DNA of 64,000 nucleotides from Mucilaginibacter endophyticus. GTDB taxonomy: Bacteria; Bacteroidota; Bacteroidia; Sphingobacteriales; Sphingobacteriaceae. This document shows, piece by piece, positions 44,347 through 51,239 of the stretch. Position 1 is the first letter of the stretch; the number at the start of each line of letters is the position of its first letter. Position numbers and translations under genes: made by a program. The stretch spans positions 62,001 through 126,000 of the forward strand of contig NZ_QPCG01000008.1 in NCBI RefSeq assembly GCF_003351025.1, read 5' to 3'. The notes beneath the pieces were generated by a model, which had not been told where the DNA came from, searched no databases, and worked only from the letters and a program-made list of their open reading frames with translations.

Positions 44347-44375
44347 CTATAATGCAGTATGCATTAATTGGTTGC
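44347..44375 (-). promoter_or_regulatory. GCAACC-N17-TTATAG element upstream of the ECF sigma gene
   Basis: On the minus strand, GCAACC (44375-44370) is followed after 17 bases by TTATAG (44352-44347), 14 bases before the ATG. The shared AATTAATGCAT core appears in the second copy at 43733-43761. Confidence 0.6.
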
Positions 44376-44407
44376 AATCTAATTTAAGGAAATTGGTTTG
44401 TGTTTCA

Positions 44408-44555
44408 GGTGAGTGGTTGTTTTTCGAGTGAGTGGTTGATTGGGTTGGATTAGGTGAGTAGTTCTTTGCGGATGGCTGTTTTATATTGTCTAAGGTGTTG
44501 AGTCAACCATTCTCCACTCACTTAATCAACCATTCACCAAAAAAACTACTCACCT
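44408..44555. repeat. Palindromic GTGAGTGGT/GTGAGTAG repeat reaching into the trmD stop
   Basis: Units AGGTGAGTGGT, GAGTGAGTGGTTGA and GGTGAGTAGT on the left are mirrored by CAACCATTC, CCACTCACTT, CAACCATTCACC and ACTACTCACCT on the right. On the minus strand the right arm gives GGTGAGTAG, so the last two codons and the TAG stop of trmD lie inside the repeat. The unit type matches 21319-21392. Confidence 0.8.
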
Positions 44556-45229
44556 CTATTCAACAGATCCGGCCTGCGGGCCTTGGTGCGCTCTATAGCT
44601 TGTTCGTGGCGCCATTTTTCAATTTCGGGTGTATTACCTCCCAAAAGTATATCGGGCACCTTGTGGCCGTTCCAGTCGGCTGGGCGGGTGTAAACCGGGG
44701 CATCCAGCAGGTCGTCCTGGAATGAATCAGACAGGGCCGATGTTTCATCGCTTAATACACCGGGGATAAGTCTTACTACGGCGTCAACCAGCACGGCTGC
44801 GGGCAGTTCTCCGCCCGAAAGTACATAATCACCTATCGAGATCTCGCGGGTGACATAGATGTCCCTGATGCGCTGATCAATGCCTTTATAATGACCGCAA
44901 AGGATAATGATGTTTTTTTTGATAGAAAGCTGATTGGCGATAGCCTGGTTCAGTGTTTCGCCATCAGGCGACATGAAGATGATCTCGTCATATTCCCGCT
45001 CTGATTTTAATTTTTCGATGCATGCCGCGAATGGAGGGATGGTCATTACCATACCGCTGCCGCCTCCGTAAGGATAATCATCTACGCTTTTTTGCTTATT
45101 GGTGGCATAGTCTCTCAGGTTATGGACTACAATTTCAGAAATTCCTTTTTTCTGCGCACGCTGCAAAATAGAATGTGCAAAAGGGCTTTCAAGCAAACCG
45201 GGCAAAACAGAGATGATATCGAAACGCAT
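44546..45229 (-). CDS. trmD: tRNA (guanine37-N1)-methyltransferase
   Basis: A 227-residue SPOUT methyltransferase that methylates G37 in tRNAs to prevent frameshifts. SAM-binding trefoil-knot segments YGGGSGMVMTIPPF, LCGHYKGIDQRI and IGDYVLSGGELPAAVLVDAV are intact, and the C-terminal helical domain is normal. Its last codons and stop are contributed by the 44408-44555 repeat. It belongs to the dispersed rpsP-rimM-trmD-rplS set. Confidence 0.96.
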   Translation of the reverse strand: MRFDIISVLPGLLESPFAHSILQRAQKKGISEIVVHNLRDYATNKQKSVDDYPYGGGSGMVMTIPPFAACIEKLKSEREYDEIIFMSPDGETLNQAIANQLSIKKNIIILCGHYKGIDQRIRDIYVTREISIGDYVLSGGELPAAVLVDAVVRLIPGVLSDETSALSDSFQDDLLDAPVYTRPADWNGHKVPDILLGGNTPEIEKWRHEQAIERTKARRPDLLNRGE

Positions 45230-45235
45230 ATTTTC

Positions 45236-45336
45236 TTCAGACTCAGGATAAAAGAATCAGGATGCAAGATTACTGAAAAATGTCCTCTCTCCGAAATCGT
45301 CTTGACCCCTTACTCTTGGAGTCTTGCTTCTTTAGG
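45236..45336. repeat. Degenerate CAAGACTC/GACTCAGG repeat between VOC gene and trmD
   Basis: TTCAGACTCAGGATAAAAGA and ATCAGGATGCAAGATTACTG on the left are loosely mirrored by CGTCTTGACCCC, CTCTTGGAGTCTTGCTTC at the right. It abuts the VOC gene's stop. Similar to the units at 37510-37544 and 47812-47853. Confidence 0.5.
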
Positions 45337-45708
45337 CTATCCTCTATGCTGATAGATCCCCCATAAATTACCCGCCGGGTCAGTAAAATGCGCCGTGATT
45401 TCCGGAAAATCTTTACCTATGGGTTGGGTTATGATACCGCCATTGGCTACTATGAGTTTAAGTGTTGCTTCGGCATCATCAACCATAATAGATATCAGCA
45501 AACCGGCCTTGCCCATTGGCTCCCTACCGGTTACCCACATGCCGCTTACTTCGCCCACGCCATCATCAAATGAGGTGGAGCCATGATTGTCGGTTCGGAT
45601 TTGCCAACCAAAAACAGTTTGGAAAAATTTTGCCGATGTTTCTATATCGATGGCAGGTATTTCAACATAACATATCTTACCGTTGCCGTAGGTGGGTTGC
45701 TTTGCCAT
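45337..45708 (-). CDS. VOC-family protein (glyoxalase-like)
   Basis: A 123-residue single-domain VOC protein: VEIPAIDIETSAKFFQTVFG, LISIMVDDAEATLKLIVANG and HFTDPAGNLWGIYQHR. The fold binds metal and small molecules (glyoxalase, dioxygenase or resistance proteins). It uses similar motifs to its neighbour at 45867-46256, suggesting distant duplication. Substrate unknown. Confidence 0.88.
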   Translation of the reverse strand: MAKQPTYGNGKICYVEIPAIDIETSAKFFQTVFGWQIRTDNHGSTSFDDGVGEVSGMWVTGREPMGKAGLLISIMVDDAEATLKLIVANGGIITQPIGKDFPEITAHFTDPAGNLWGIYQHRG

Positions 45709-45748
45709 GGTTAAATGGGGTTAATGTGATGAAATCTACGCTAAAATT

Positions 45749-45844
45749 ATGTCATTGCGAGCGAAGCGTGGCAATCTCGTCGCCAATCCATATTCGCCCT
45801 GTACAGCTACGAGATTGCTTCGTCGTTCCTCCTCGCAATGACAT
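45749..45844. repeat. Palindromic ATGTCATTGCGAG element
   Basis: The ends ATGTCATTGCGAG (45749-45761) and CTCGCAATGACAT (45832-45844) are perfect inverted repeats, with CAATCTCGT and ACGAGATTG inside. This is the short form of the element family also seen at 9731-10012. It lies between the two VOC genes. Confidence 0.85.
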
Positions 45845-45866
45845 GGTTTATATGTATTTATTTTGT

Positions 45867-46256
45867 TTAAATAACCTTCTCAATCATCCATCGATGGCCG
45901 AATGGATCAATAAAATCGCCCTGGCGGTAGCCATAATCCCAGTCCGTTACTTCGGAATCTACTTTTGCGCCAGCTTGTCTGGCGGCCTCTACTACCGCAT
46001 GCACATCGTCAACAAAAAGACCGATAGTGACGGTGGTAGCTTTTACGGTATCAGGGCAAAGTACAGTCGTTCGTTCGGTTTCCTCATGCAGATGGAAAAT
46101 AGTGCCGTCTATAGATAGTTCTGACACATGAATGCTGCCATCATCATTGCTGAAACGCCTGAGCTCGACTGCCCCTAAGGCTTTACTATAAAAGCTGATG
46201 TCGGTTACACCGTGCGGAATGGCTAACTGCGGTGCGAAACTTGGTTTTGTTGCCAT
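45867..46256 (-). CDS. VOC-family protein (PhnB/bleomycin-resistance-like)
   Basis: A 129-residue VOC protein, with IPHGVTDISFYSKALGAVEL near the N-terminus, VDDVHAVVEAARQAGAKVD in the middle and DPFGHRWMIEKVI at the end, the PhnB-like type. It lies 16 bases after the XRE gene and probably shares its transcript. A role in binding or detoxifying a small molecule is possible. Confidence 0.88.
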   Translation of the reverse strand: MATKPSFAPQLAIPHGVTDISFYSKALGAVELRRFSNDDGSIHVSELSIDGTIFHLHEETERTTVLCPDTVKATTVTIGLFVDDVHAVVEAARQAGAKVDSEVTDWDYGYRQGDFIDPFGHRWMIEKVI

Positions 46257-46272
46257 GGTTATATTGGTTTGG

Positions 46273-46473
46273 TTAATCCTCTTCGTCTAAAGAAAAAATA
46301 TCTTCAACTGGTTTTCCAAATACGCGGGCTATTTTTAAAGCCAGCACTGTTGATGGTACATACCGGTTACTTTCGATGGTATTAATGGTTTGCCGCGATA
46401 CTCCAATAAGTTCCGCAAGCTCGGCCTGGGTTATATTTTTGATGGCGCGTTCAACCCTGATGCTATTTTTCAT
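46273..46473 (-). CDS. Small XRE-family HTH regulator
   Basis: A 66-residue stand-alone helix-turn-helix protein: IKNITQAELAELIGVSRQTI, then NTIESNRYVPSTVLALKIAR and DIFSLDEED. It is of the YozG type often paired with membrane proteins. Its ATG overlaps the stop of the preceding membrane protein (ATGA), so all three cassette genes are coupled. Palindromic sites at 47381-47439 are good candidates for its operators. Confidence 0.92.
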   Translation of the reverse strand: MKNSIRVERAIKNITQAELAELIGVSRQTINTIESNRYVPSTVLALKIARVFGKPVEDIFSLDEED

Positions 46474-46907
46474 GCCTGCCCCTCTTCCTTATTGATGAGG
46501 CGATTGTTCTGGAAAATCTTCCACCTGAAACGCACAATAAAAAACACAAGGGGTACCAATAAATTTAAAAACAAAATATGTTCGGTGTCTTTGCTTAAAA
46601 TTAAACTCACCACCAAAAGTATATAATTTACATAAATAGCCCACTGCAATGAATCGAGCCTGAGCTTAAAGATCTGTTCATCCTCGATGCGCTCTTTCGC
46701 GAAAGCGATAAAGAATAAGCCGATGGCCATGAGCAAGGTGGTGGTCATGAAAAAGATGTGATGGCTGTTAAACAGGTTGTCACTATCGGGTTCGTCATGC
46801 ATGCTAAAGCCCATCTCTTTTTTAAACATTACGATGGGGATATGGATCAGGAAAAGCGCGAGCCCCAGATACCTGAACCAGTGCGGAAATAAAAAGCGTG
46901 ATTTCAT
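46470..46907 (-). CDS. Membrane protein of the XRE cassette, paralogue of the upstream gene
   Basis: A 145-residue protein with four predicted helices. It starts MKSRFLFPHWFRYLGLALFL, has the soluble stretch KERIEDEQIFKLRLDSLQWA and ends FRWKIFQNNRLINKEEGQA. The same blocks appear in the upstream protein, so the pair arose by duplication. ATGA overlaps on both sides couple it to its neighbours. Unknown function; a toxin-like or sensor role is conceivable, but the sequence does not show it. Confidence 0.78.
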   Translation of the reverse strand: MKSRFLFPHWFRYLGLALFLIHIPIVMFKKEMGFSMHDEPDSDNLFNSHHIFFMTTTLLMAIGLFFIAFAKERIEDEQIFKLRLDSLQWAIYVNYILLVVSLILSKDTEHILFLNLLVPLVFFIVRFRWKIFQNNRLINKEEGQA

Positions 46908-47377
46908 GATTGTATGGCCTCCTTAACCTCTGTTGTTAAACCCCTGTTGAGTAAATAGATCTTCCACCTGAAACGGATAATGAAAAACACCAGCAGAGTT
47001 AATACATTATACATAGTGAACATAAGAAAACTGAGCCCGTAGGAAGCGAAGATCACTACAGCGAAAACTATATAATTTATATATACAGCCCACTGTAACG
47101 AGTCGGAACGAAGCTGTACAATGTGCTCGTCCTCTACAGTCTCCTTTGAAAAGGCTAATAAAATTAAGCCGGATAAGGTTAGGAATAGCTGGATCTCATC
47201 GTCGAAGCATTCATCCCTGGCCGCGTCCGTAAAGCTCTGTGCAGTGGGGCGCAGATTATACCACACGAAGATTTGATTTGAGCTGTTTTGCGAATAAATA
47301 AAAAAAGCGATTCCTGCTAAAAATAAAAACAACCCCAGGAACCGGGCTTTTGACGGAAATAAGAATCGTGATTTCAT
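46904..47377 (-). CDS. Membrane protein of the XRE cassette, first gene
   Basis: A 157-residue protein, start ATG at 47377 (a longer frame to 47440 would cross the promoter). Four predicted helices; the blocks MKSRFLFPSKARFLGLFLFL, KETVEDEHIVQLRSDSLQWA and FRWKIYLLNRGL match the following protein. It overlaps the next gene as ATGA. The promoter at 47398-47427 drives the cassette. Confidence 0.78.
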   Translation of the reverse strand: MKSRFLFPSKARFLGLFLFLAGIAFFIYSQNSSNQIFVWYNLRPTAQSFTDAARDECFDDEIQLFLTLSGLILLAFSKETVEDEHIVQLRSDSLQWAVYINYIVFAVVIFASYGLSFLMFTMYNVLTLLVFFIIRFRWKIYLLNRGLTTEVKEAIQS

Positions 47378-47380
47378 AAT

Positions 47381-47439
47381 TGTAAAGTTTGGCTTACCAA
47401 AAGTAAAGTAAACTTTACAAATGTCAAATGTATTTGACA
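47381..47439. promoter_or_regulatory. Cluster of three inverted repeats around the XRE cassette promoter
   Basis: TGTAAAGTTT (47381-47390) is the inverse of AAACTTTACA (47410-47419). GTAAAGTAAACTTTAC (47403-47418) has 7-bp arms. TGTCAAATGTATTTGACA (47422-47439) has 8-bp arms with a two-base centre and overlaps the -33 TTG. Such sites around a promoter are expected for repressor binding, likely by the cassette's own XRE protein. Confidence 0.6.
47398..47427 (-). promoter_or_regulatory. Bacteroidota-type promoter of the XRE cassette
   Basis: TTG (47427-47425), 19 bases, TACTTTTG (47405-47398): a full match to the consensus. The ATG at 47377 lies 20 bases downstream. Confidence 0.8.
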
Positions 47440-47493
47440 AAATATTTTTTAAATCATTCAGCGCTGTTTAAAAACGGTTAAAGATTTTTTCAA

Positions 47494-47591
47494 GTAGAGA
47501 CGCATAATTGCGTCTCCTGTAGGACAAGCAGCTTTGCATCTCTCTTTGCTATCGTAAATTACATGCGGGAGACGCAATTATGCGTCTCTAC
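47494..47591. repeat. Palindromic GTAGAGACGCATAATTGCGTCTCC element
   Basis: A 24-base arm at 47494-47517 has its perfect inverse at 47568-47591; each arm itself is a palindrome around GACGCATAATTGCGTC. This sequence type is frequent between genes in Bacteroidota and Cyanobacteria, to my memory. Confidence 0.85.
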
Positions 47592-47624
47592 AATTAAAAA
47601 CAATCGCTTACCGGTAGATAAAAC

Positions 47625-47758
47625 TTCATTGCCGTTGGTTTTAACCAACGGAGTAGTGAGTTGCACGGAGAGGCTTTAGCCCAATCCGTTTGCATAATTG
47701 GGCTAAAGCCAGGACTCTTCAGTCTTTTATGCCGTTGGTTAAAACCAACGGCAATGAA
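47625..47758. repeat. Palindromic TTCATTGCCGTTGGTTTTAA element
   Basis: Outer arms at 47625-47651 and 47732-47758 are perfectly inverted over 27 bases and contain the palindrome CCGTTGGTTTTAACCAACGG. An inner pair GGCTTTAGCCCA (47672-47683) and TGGGCTAAAGCC (47699-47710) forms a second hairpin. Confidence 0.85.
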
Positions 47759-47853
47759 TTAATGGCTTCTAAATAAAAATGCCCGTGGGGTACGGACATT
47801 GGTGAGATTAAATATCTTGATTCTTTAATCTGAAAGTCTTGCATCTCAAAACG

Positions 47854-48381
47854 CTATCCTTCCAGGTAAATATCCAGCAGGCCTTCAGGCAAGTCGATAT
47901 AAATTTCGCCGCCTTCGACGTCAATGCCTTTAATGATCTCTAAGTTGAGCGGGAAAAGCACTTCTTTATTTTTGTACTGAACGGTAGCTATTAATTGCTG
48001 AGGATATTCCTGTACGGCTATGATTTCACCCAGTTCGCCATGGGTTTCATCGATGGCGATAAAACCTTCAACATCATTCAGTGTAAATTCGCTTTTCTTT
48101 TTCTTGGGCTTCAGTTTGCTGGGCAGATAAATATCCCGCTTAACCAGTGTCGAGGCTTTTTCTATGGTGTCAACGTCTTCCAGGTTAAGGTAGGCATTGT
48201 TTTTTTGCAGATACTTTATTGATGATACAAAGTAAGGGATCATCTTCCCGGCAATATCAATAAATACAGCATTGAACTTAATATCTTCAATACCATCAAA
48301 ATCAACGTAGATCTGCAATTCGCCTTTCAGGCCTTTGGTTTTTAAAACTGTACCTATCCTGAAATGATCTTCAGCTTTCAT
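47854..48381 (-). CDS. rimM: Ribosome maturation factor RimM
   Basis: A 175-residue assembly factor for the 30S head that binds S19. The N-terminal RimM domain (FRIGTVLKTKGLKGELQIYV) and the PRC-barrel half (LNDVEGFIAIDETHGELGEI, then VLFPLNLEIIKGID) are both recognisable. The start is the ATG at 48381; the longer frame adds residues not typical of the family. It follows rpsP after 121 bases. No trmD adjoins it, unlike in most bacteria. Confidence 0.93.
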   Translation of the reverse strand: MKAEDHFRIGTVLKTKGLKGELQIYVDFDGIEDIKFNAVFIDIAGKMIPYFVSSIKYLQKNNAYLNLEDVDTIEKASTLVKRDIYLPSKLKPKKKKSEFTLNDVEGFIAIDETHGELGEIIAVQEYPQQLIATVQYKNKEVLFPLNLEIIKGIDVEGGEIYIDLPEGLLDIYLEG

Positions 48382-48502
48382 ATAAAATGAGTTAAACAAT
48401 AATGGCGAAGCTGTTTGCCTCGCCATTATCCGGATTTAAGAAATCAAACGTAAAGATTCAAGATAAATGTTATTCCTGCGTTCTGTACGCTTAATCAAAT
48501 AA

Positions 48503-49021
48503 TTATTCTGCGCTTTCAGCTTCTGCTGCTGCATCTTCTGCAGGAGCTTCTTCTTCAGCAACAGGAGCGTTTTTAGCAGCGATAGCAGCAGCTTTTTCTT
48601 CGCTCTTTTTAGCTTCAGCAGCTAAAGCAGCTTTGCGGGCTTCGTCTTTAGCAACGTTAAGGCTGGTTTTTTTACCGGTGATTTTGCCGTCTTTCTGGTC
48701 AAGCCATTCAGCAAATTTAGTTTCAAGTTGCTCTTCTGTTAAAGCACCTTTTTTAACACCACCTTGTAAGTGTTTTTTGTAAAGCACACCTTTGTATGAA
48801 AGGATAGCACGACAAGTGTCAGTAGGCTGGGCACCGTTGTTAACCCAATCTAAAGTTTTGTCAAAGTTGATGTCGATAGTTGCTGGGTTAGTGTTTGGGT
48901 TGTATGAACCTAAACGCTCAATGAAGCGTCCATCACGTGGAGCGCGTGCGTCTGCTACCACGATGTAATAAAAAGGTTTACCTTTTTTACCGTGTCTTTG
49001 TAGTCTGATCTTAGTTGCCAT
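48503..49021 (-). CDS. rpsP: 30S ribosomal protein S16 with a C-terminal extension
   Basis: A 172-residue protein. The first 80 residues are canonical S16 (MATKIRLQRHGKKGKPFYYI, SYNPNTNPATIDINFDKTLD, GAQPTDTCRAILSYKGVLYK). The rest, roughly 90 residues, is a Lys/Ala/Glu-rich tail (AAEAKKSEEKAAAIAAKNAP, EEEAPAEDAAAEAESAE), which other Bacteroidota S16 proteins also carry to a varying length. It is preceded by a leader hairpin and a perfect -7 element. Confidence 0.96.
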   Translation of the reverse strand: MATKIRLQRHGKKGKPFYYIVVADARAPRDGRFIERLGSYNPNTNPATIDINFDKTLDWVNNGAQPTDTCRAILSYKGVLYKKHLQGGVKKGALTEEQLETKFAEWLDQKDGKITGKKTSLNVAKDEARKAALAAEAKKSEEKAAAIAAKNAPVAEEEAPAEDAAAEAESAE

Positions 49022-49046
49022 TGTAAATTTTTATGTATTCAACATT

Positions 49047-49072
49047 ATCCCCGGAGTTCTTTCTGCGGGGAT
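49047..49072 (-). promoter_or_regulatory. Hairpin in the S16 leader
   Basis: ATCCCC pairs with GGGGAT around a 14-base loop (plus reading ATCCCCGGAGTTCTTTCTGC then GGGGAT), placed immediately after the -7 element and so at the 5' end of the transcript. It may be an autoregulatory ribosomal protein leader or a stability hairpin. Confidence 0.45.
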
Positions 49073-49073
49073 G

Positions 49074-49081
49074 CAAAGGTA
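49074..49081 (-). promoter_or_regulatory. -7 promoter element of rpsP
   Basis: TACCTTTG on the minus strand, followed by CATCCCCGC. It fits TAnnTTTG fully and places the start of transcription about 45 bases before the rpsP ATG. Confidence 0.6.
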
Positions 49082-49241
49082 TTAATTTTTATCATAATTA
49101 AAAATGGTTGATAATTAATTATTTATGTTTTAGGTAGATGTGTGATTCGGTTGGCTGATGAGTGGTAGTTTTTTGCTGATCAATTGTCGTTTTTTCAAAC
49201 TTAACATTGCAGTAAATCAAAAAAATCGGAACTTACCCGCC

Positions 49242-49778
49242 ATGAGCATCACCCGGAAAACACGTATAGCAATTGATATGGATGAAGTTATTGCCGATAC
49301 CATTGGCAAATTCATCAGCATGTATAAAGAGAGGCATAATGAAGAAATAAACCTTGGCAATATGGAAGGTAAGGAGTTCAGGGAGATCCTGCCGCCTCAC
49401 CTAAGTGAAACTTTGCGCGTATATATTAATGAGCGTGGCTTTTTCAGGGATATTCCGGTAATGCCCGATGCGCAGGAAGTGGTGAAAGCCCTGCATGATA
49501 AATATGATGTATATATAGCGTCCGCAGCTATGGAGTTTAAATATTCTCTGGAGGATAAGCAGGCCTGGCTTGAAGAGCATTTCCCTTTTATCTCGTGGAC
49601 AAACATTATTTTTTGCGGGCACAAGATTTTGGACGTAGATATCATGATTGATGACCGGATTAAGAACTTCGCCACATTTAACGGCCGTAAAATACTTTAT
49701 ACCTCGCCGCATAATATGTTGCTTACCGATTATGAAAGGGTAAATACCTGGAAAGAGGTTGCCGAAAAATTATTGTAG
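49242..49778 (+). CDS. 5'(3')-deoxyribonucleotidase-like HAD hydrolase (NT5C family)
   Basis: A 178-residue protein that would remove the phosphate of deoxyribonucleoside monophosphates. Motif I IAIDMDEVIADTI (DxDxV) is the family signature; later YIASAAMEF (motif II), and IMIDDRIKNF (motif IV) are present. The start is the ATG at 49242, since the longer frame begins with no recognisable domain. A nucleotidase role in nucleotide pool control is likely. Confidence 0.87.
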   Translation: MSITRKTRIAIDMDEVIADTIGKFISMYKERHNEEINLGNMEGKEFREILPPHLSETLRVYINERGFFRDIPVMPDAQEVVKALHDKYDVYIASAAMEFKYSLEDKQAWLEEHFPFISWTNIIFCGHKILDVDIMIDDRIKNFATFNGRKILYTSPHNMLLTDYERVNTWKEVAEKLL

Positions 49779-49832
49779 TTGTTTGTTTATCATATAAATA
49801 GCTATACCTTTAAATAATTACGGCTTGTTTCC

Positions 49833-51203
49833 ATGTTTAACCCAAACCCTGCTACAAAAGGAAATTGTACCATTGTTTTTGATCTTGACGAACAGAAATA
49901 CCTGTTTGCAAGCGAAAACTTTTATGAGCTTTTTGGTGTAGGAGTTGAGCATCTTCATCAAAATACCAATTTTTTGAATGGGTTGGTAAAGCCTAAGGTG
50001 CTGGCCGATATTGAACGGCTTACCGCTGACTTGCCCCCCGGCGAGTCGATCCAGATGACTTATCACCTGGATGCAGATCAAAAACGACTAACCGAAAAAC
50101 GAACACTTACTGTTGACGGGCTTACCGGCCATAGGGTAATATTAAGTAATATCACAAGTGCCCTGGCTGTGGTTTCAACCCCGGCGCCTTTTGGCAAAGC
50201 TGGCCTGCGTGAGCGATTTTTAGATTCGCTTATTAATTCGCAAACCAATTTTTTAGTCAGGATAGGTATCGATGGTAAGTTCAGCTTTGTTAACCGTCAG
50301 TTTTTGAAAACCTTTGGATATGCCGTAGATGAGATCATCGGGCATCACTTTTCAAAAACAACCATTCCTGAGGAAGCTCATCTGTGCGAGGACGCTTTTT
50401 CTAATTGTATTAACAATCCCGGTAAGATTGTCAGGCTTGTTCATAAAAAGCCTGCTAAGGACGGCACACTTCATGATACCGAATGGGAGTTTGTTTCCAT
50501 AGCCGATAACCAAGGGAATATATTTGAAGTACAGGGAATTGGCAGGGATATTACCCCGCAAATGCAGATGCAGGAAGAGGCTTTGCAAATAAAAGACAGC
50601 CTTGAAGCACTTATCAATAACACACAGGATCATATCTGGTCGGTTGATAAGGAGCTACGCTACCTCTACATGAACCAGGCTTATGTTGAGCAGGTTACTT
50701 ATTTAACCGGTGTAAAACCATATAAAGGCCAATACTCCTATAAGCATGAGGGCTTTAGCCGGCAAATAATTGATGACTGGACGGTTTATTATAACCGCGC
50801 CTTAAACGGTGAACGCTATTCAATCATCAGTGAAAGTGTTGACCCGCTGAACGGACAGAGCTTATATTTTGAAGTGAGCTTTAACCCCATCTACACGGCT
50901 GCCGGCGATATTATAGGCGCGGGATGCTTTGGGCATAATATTACCGAAAGGCTCAAAATACAAAAAGAGCTTGTTGACCAAAACGACCGTTTAAGAAATA
51001 TCGCCTCGTTAAGTTCGCATGAATTGCGCCGCCCGGTAGCAAGTATGCTGGGCCTTATAGGTTTAATGGACCACGAAGATTTTTATAATCCCGAGAATAA
51101 AGAGATCATAGCCCACCTGTTTACTGTGAGCGCCGAAATTGATGCTGCCATCCGGCTTGTTGTTGACAGTACCATGCCAAATAAAACAGCCCGGACTAAG
51201 TAA
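49833..51203 (+). CDS. PAS-domain protein with a histidine-kinase H box but no ATPase domain
   Basis: A 456-residue cytosolic protein. Three PAS-like segments are seen (about 10-110, 130-245, 255-380), with PAS/PAC ends such as VQGIGRDITPQ and GCFGHNITERL. A coiled-coil linker leads to a HisKA-like helix LRNIASLSSHELRRPVASML (His near residue 398) and LGLIGLMD. No N, G1, F or G2 boxes follow; the protein ends 50 residues later. It might be a phosphotransfer or dimerisation partner or a split kinase. Its stop lies inside the terminator stem. Confidence 0.82.
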   Translation: MFNPNPATKGNCTIVFDLDEQKYLFASENFYELFGVGVEHLHQNTNFLNGLVKPKVLADIERLTADLPPGESIQMTYHLDADQKRLTEKRTLTVDGLTGHRVILSNITSALAVVSTPAPFGKAGLRERFLDSLINSQTNFLVRIGIDGKFSFVNRQFLKTFGYAVDEIIGHHFSKTTIPEEAHLCEDAFSNCINNPGKIVRLVHKKPAKDGTLHDTEWEFVSIADNQGNIFEVQGIGRDITPQMQMQEEALQIKDSLEALINNTQDHIWSVDKELRYLYMNQAYVEQVTYLTGVKPYKGQYSYKHEGFSRQIIDDWTVYYNRALNGERYSIISESVDPLNGQSLYFEVSFNPIYTAAGDIIGAGCFGHNITERLKIQKELVDQNDRLRNIASLSSHELRRPVASMLGLIGLMDHEDFYNPENKEIIAHLFTVSAEIDAAIRLVVDSTMPNKTARTK

Positions 51204-51220
51204 TAGCCCGGGCTGTTTTA
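51183..51220. terminator. Bidirectional terminator between PAS gene and pfkA
   Basis: AAAACAGCCCGG (51183-51194) pairs with CCGGGCTGTTTT (51208-51219). The stem takes in the last codons of the PAS gene, and pfkA ends 20 bases further on. Confidence 0.88.
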
Positions 51221-51239
51221 TTTATCGTTTTAGCTGAAA

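Larger units (their letters stand above)
47440..47853. other. Repeat-rich intergenic region between XRE cassette and rimM
   Basis: Most of it is two nested palindromic elements (47494-47591, 47625-47758), and a degenerate CAAGACT-type unit at 47812-47853 next to the rimM stop. No gene was recognised. Confidence 0.65.

Noticed and set aside
45516..46118. A 200-codon open frame on the plus strand
   Set aside because: It lies antisense to the two VOC genes and reads through the palindromic repeat at 45749-45844. It has no recognisable domain and no start signals.
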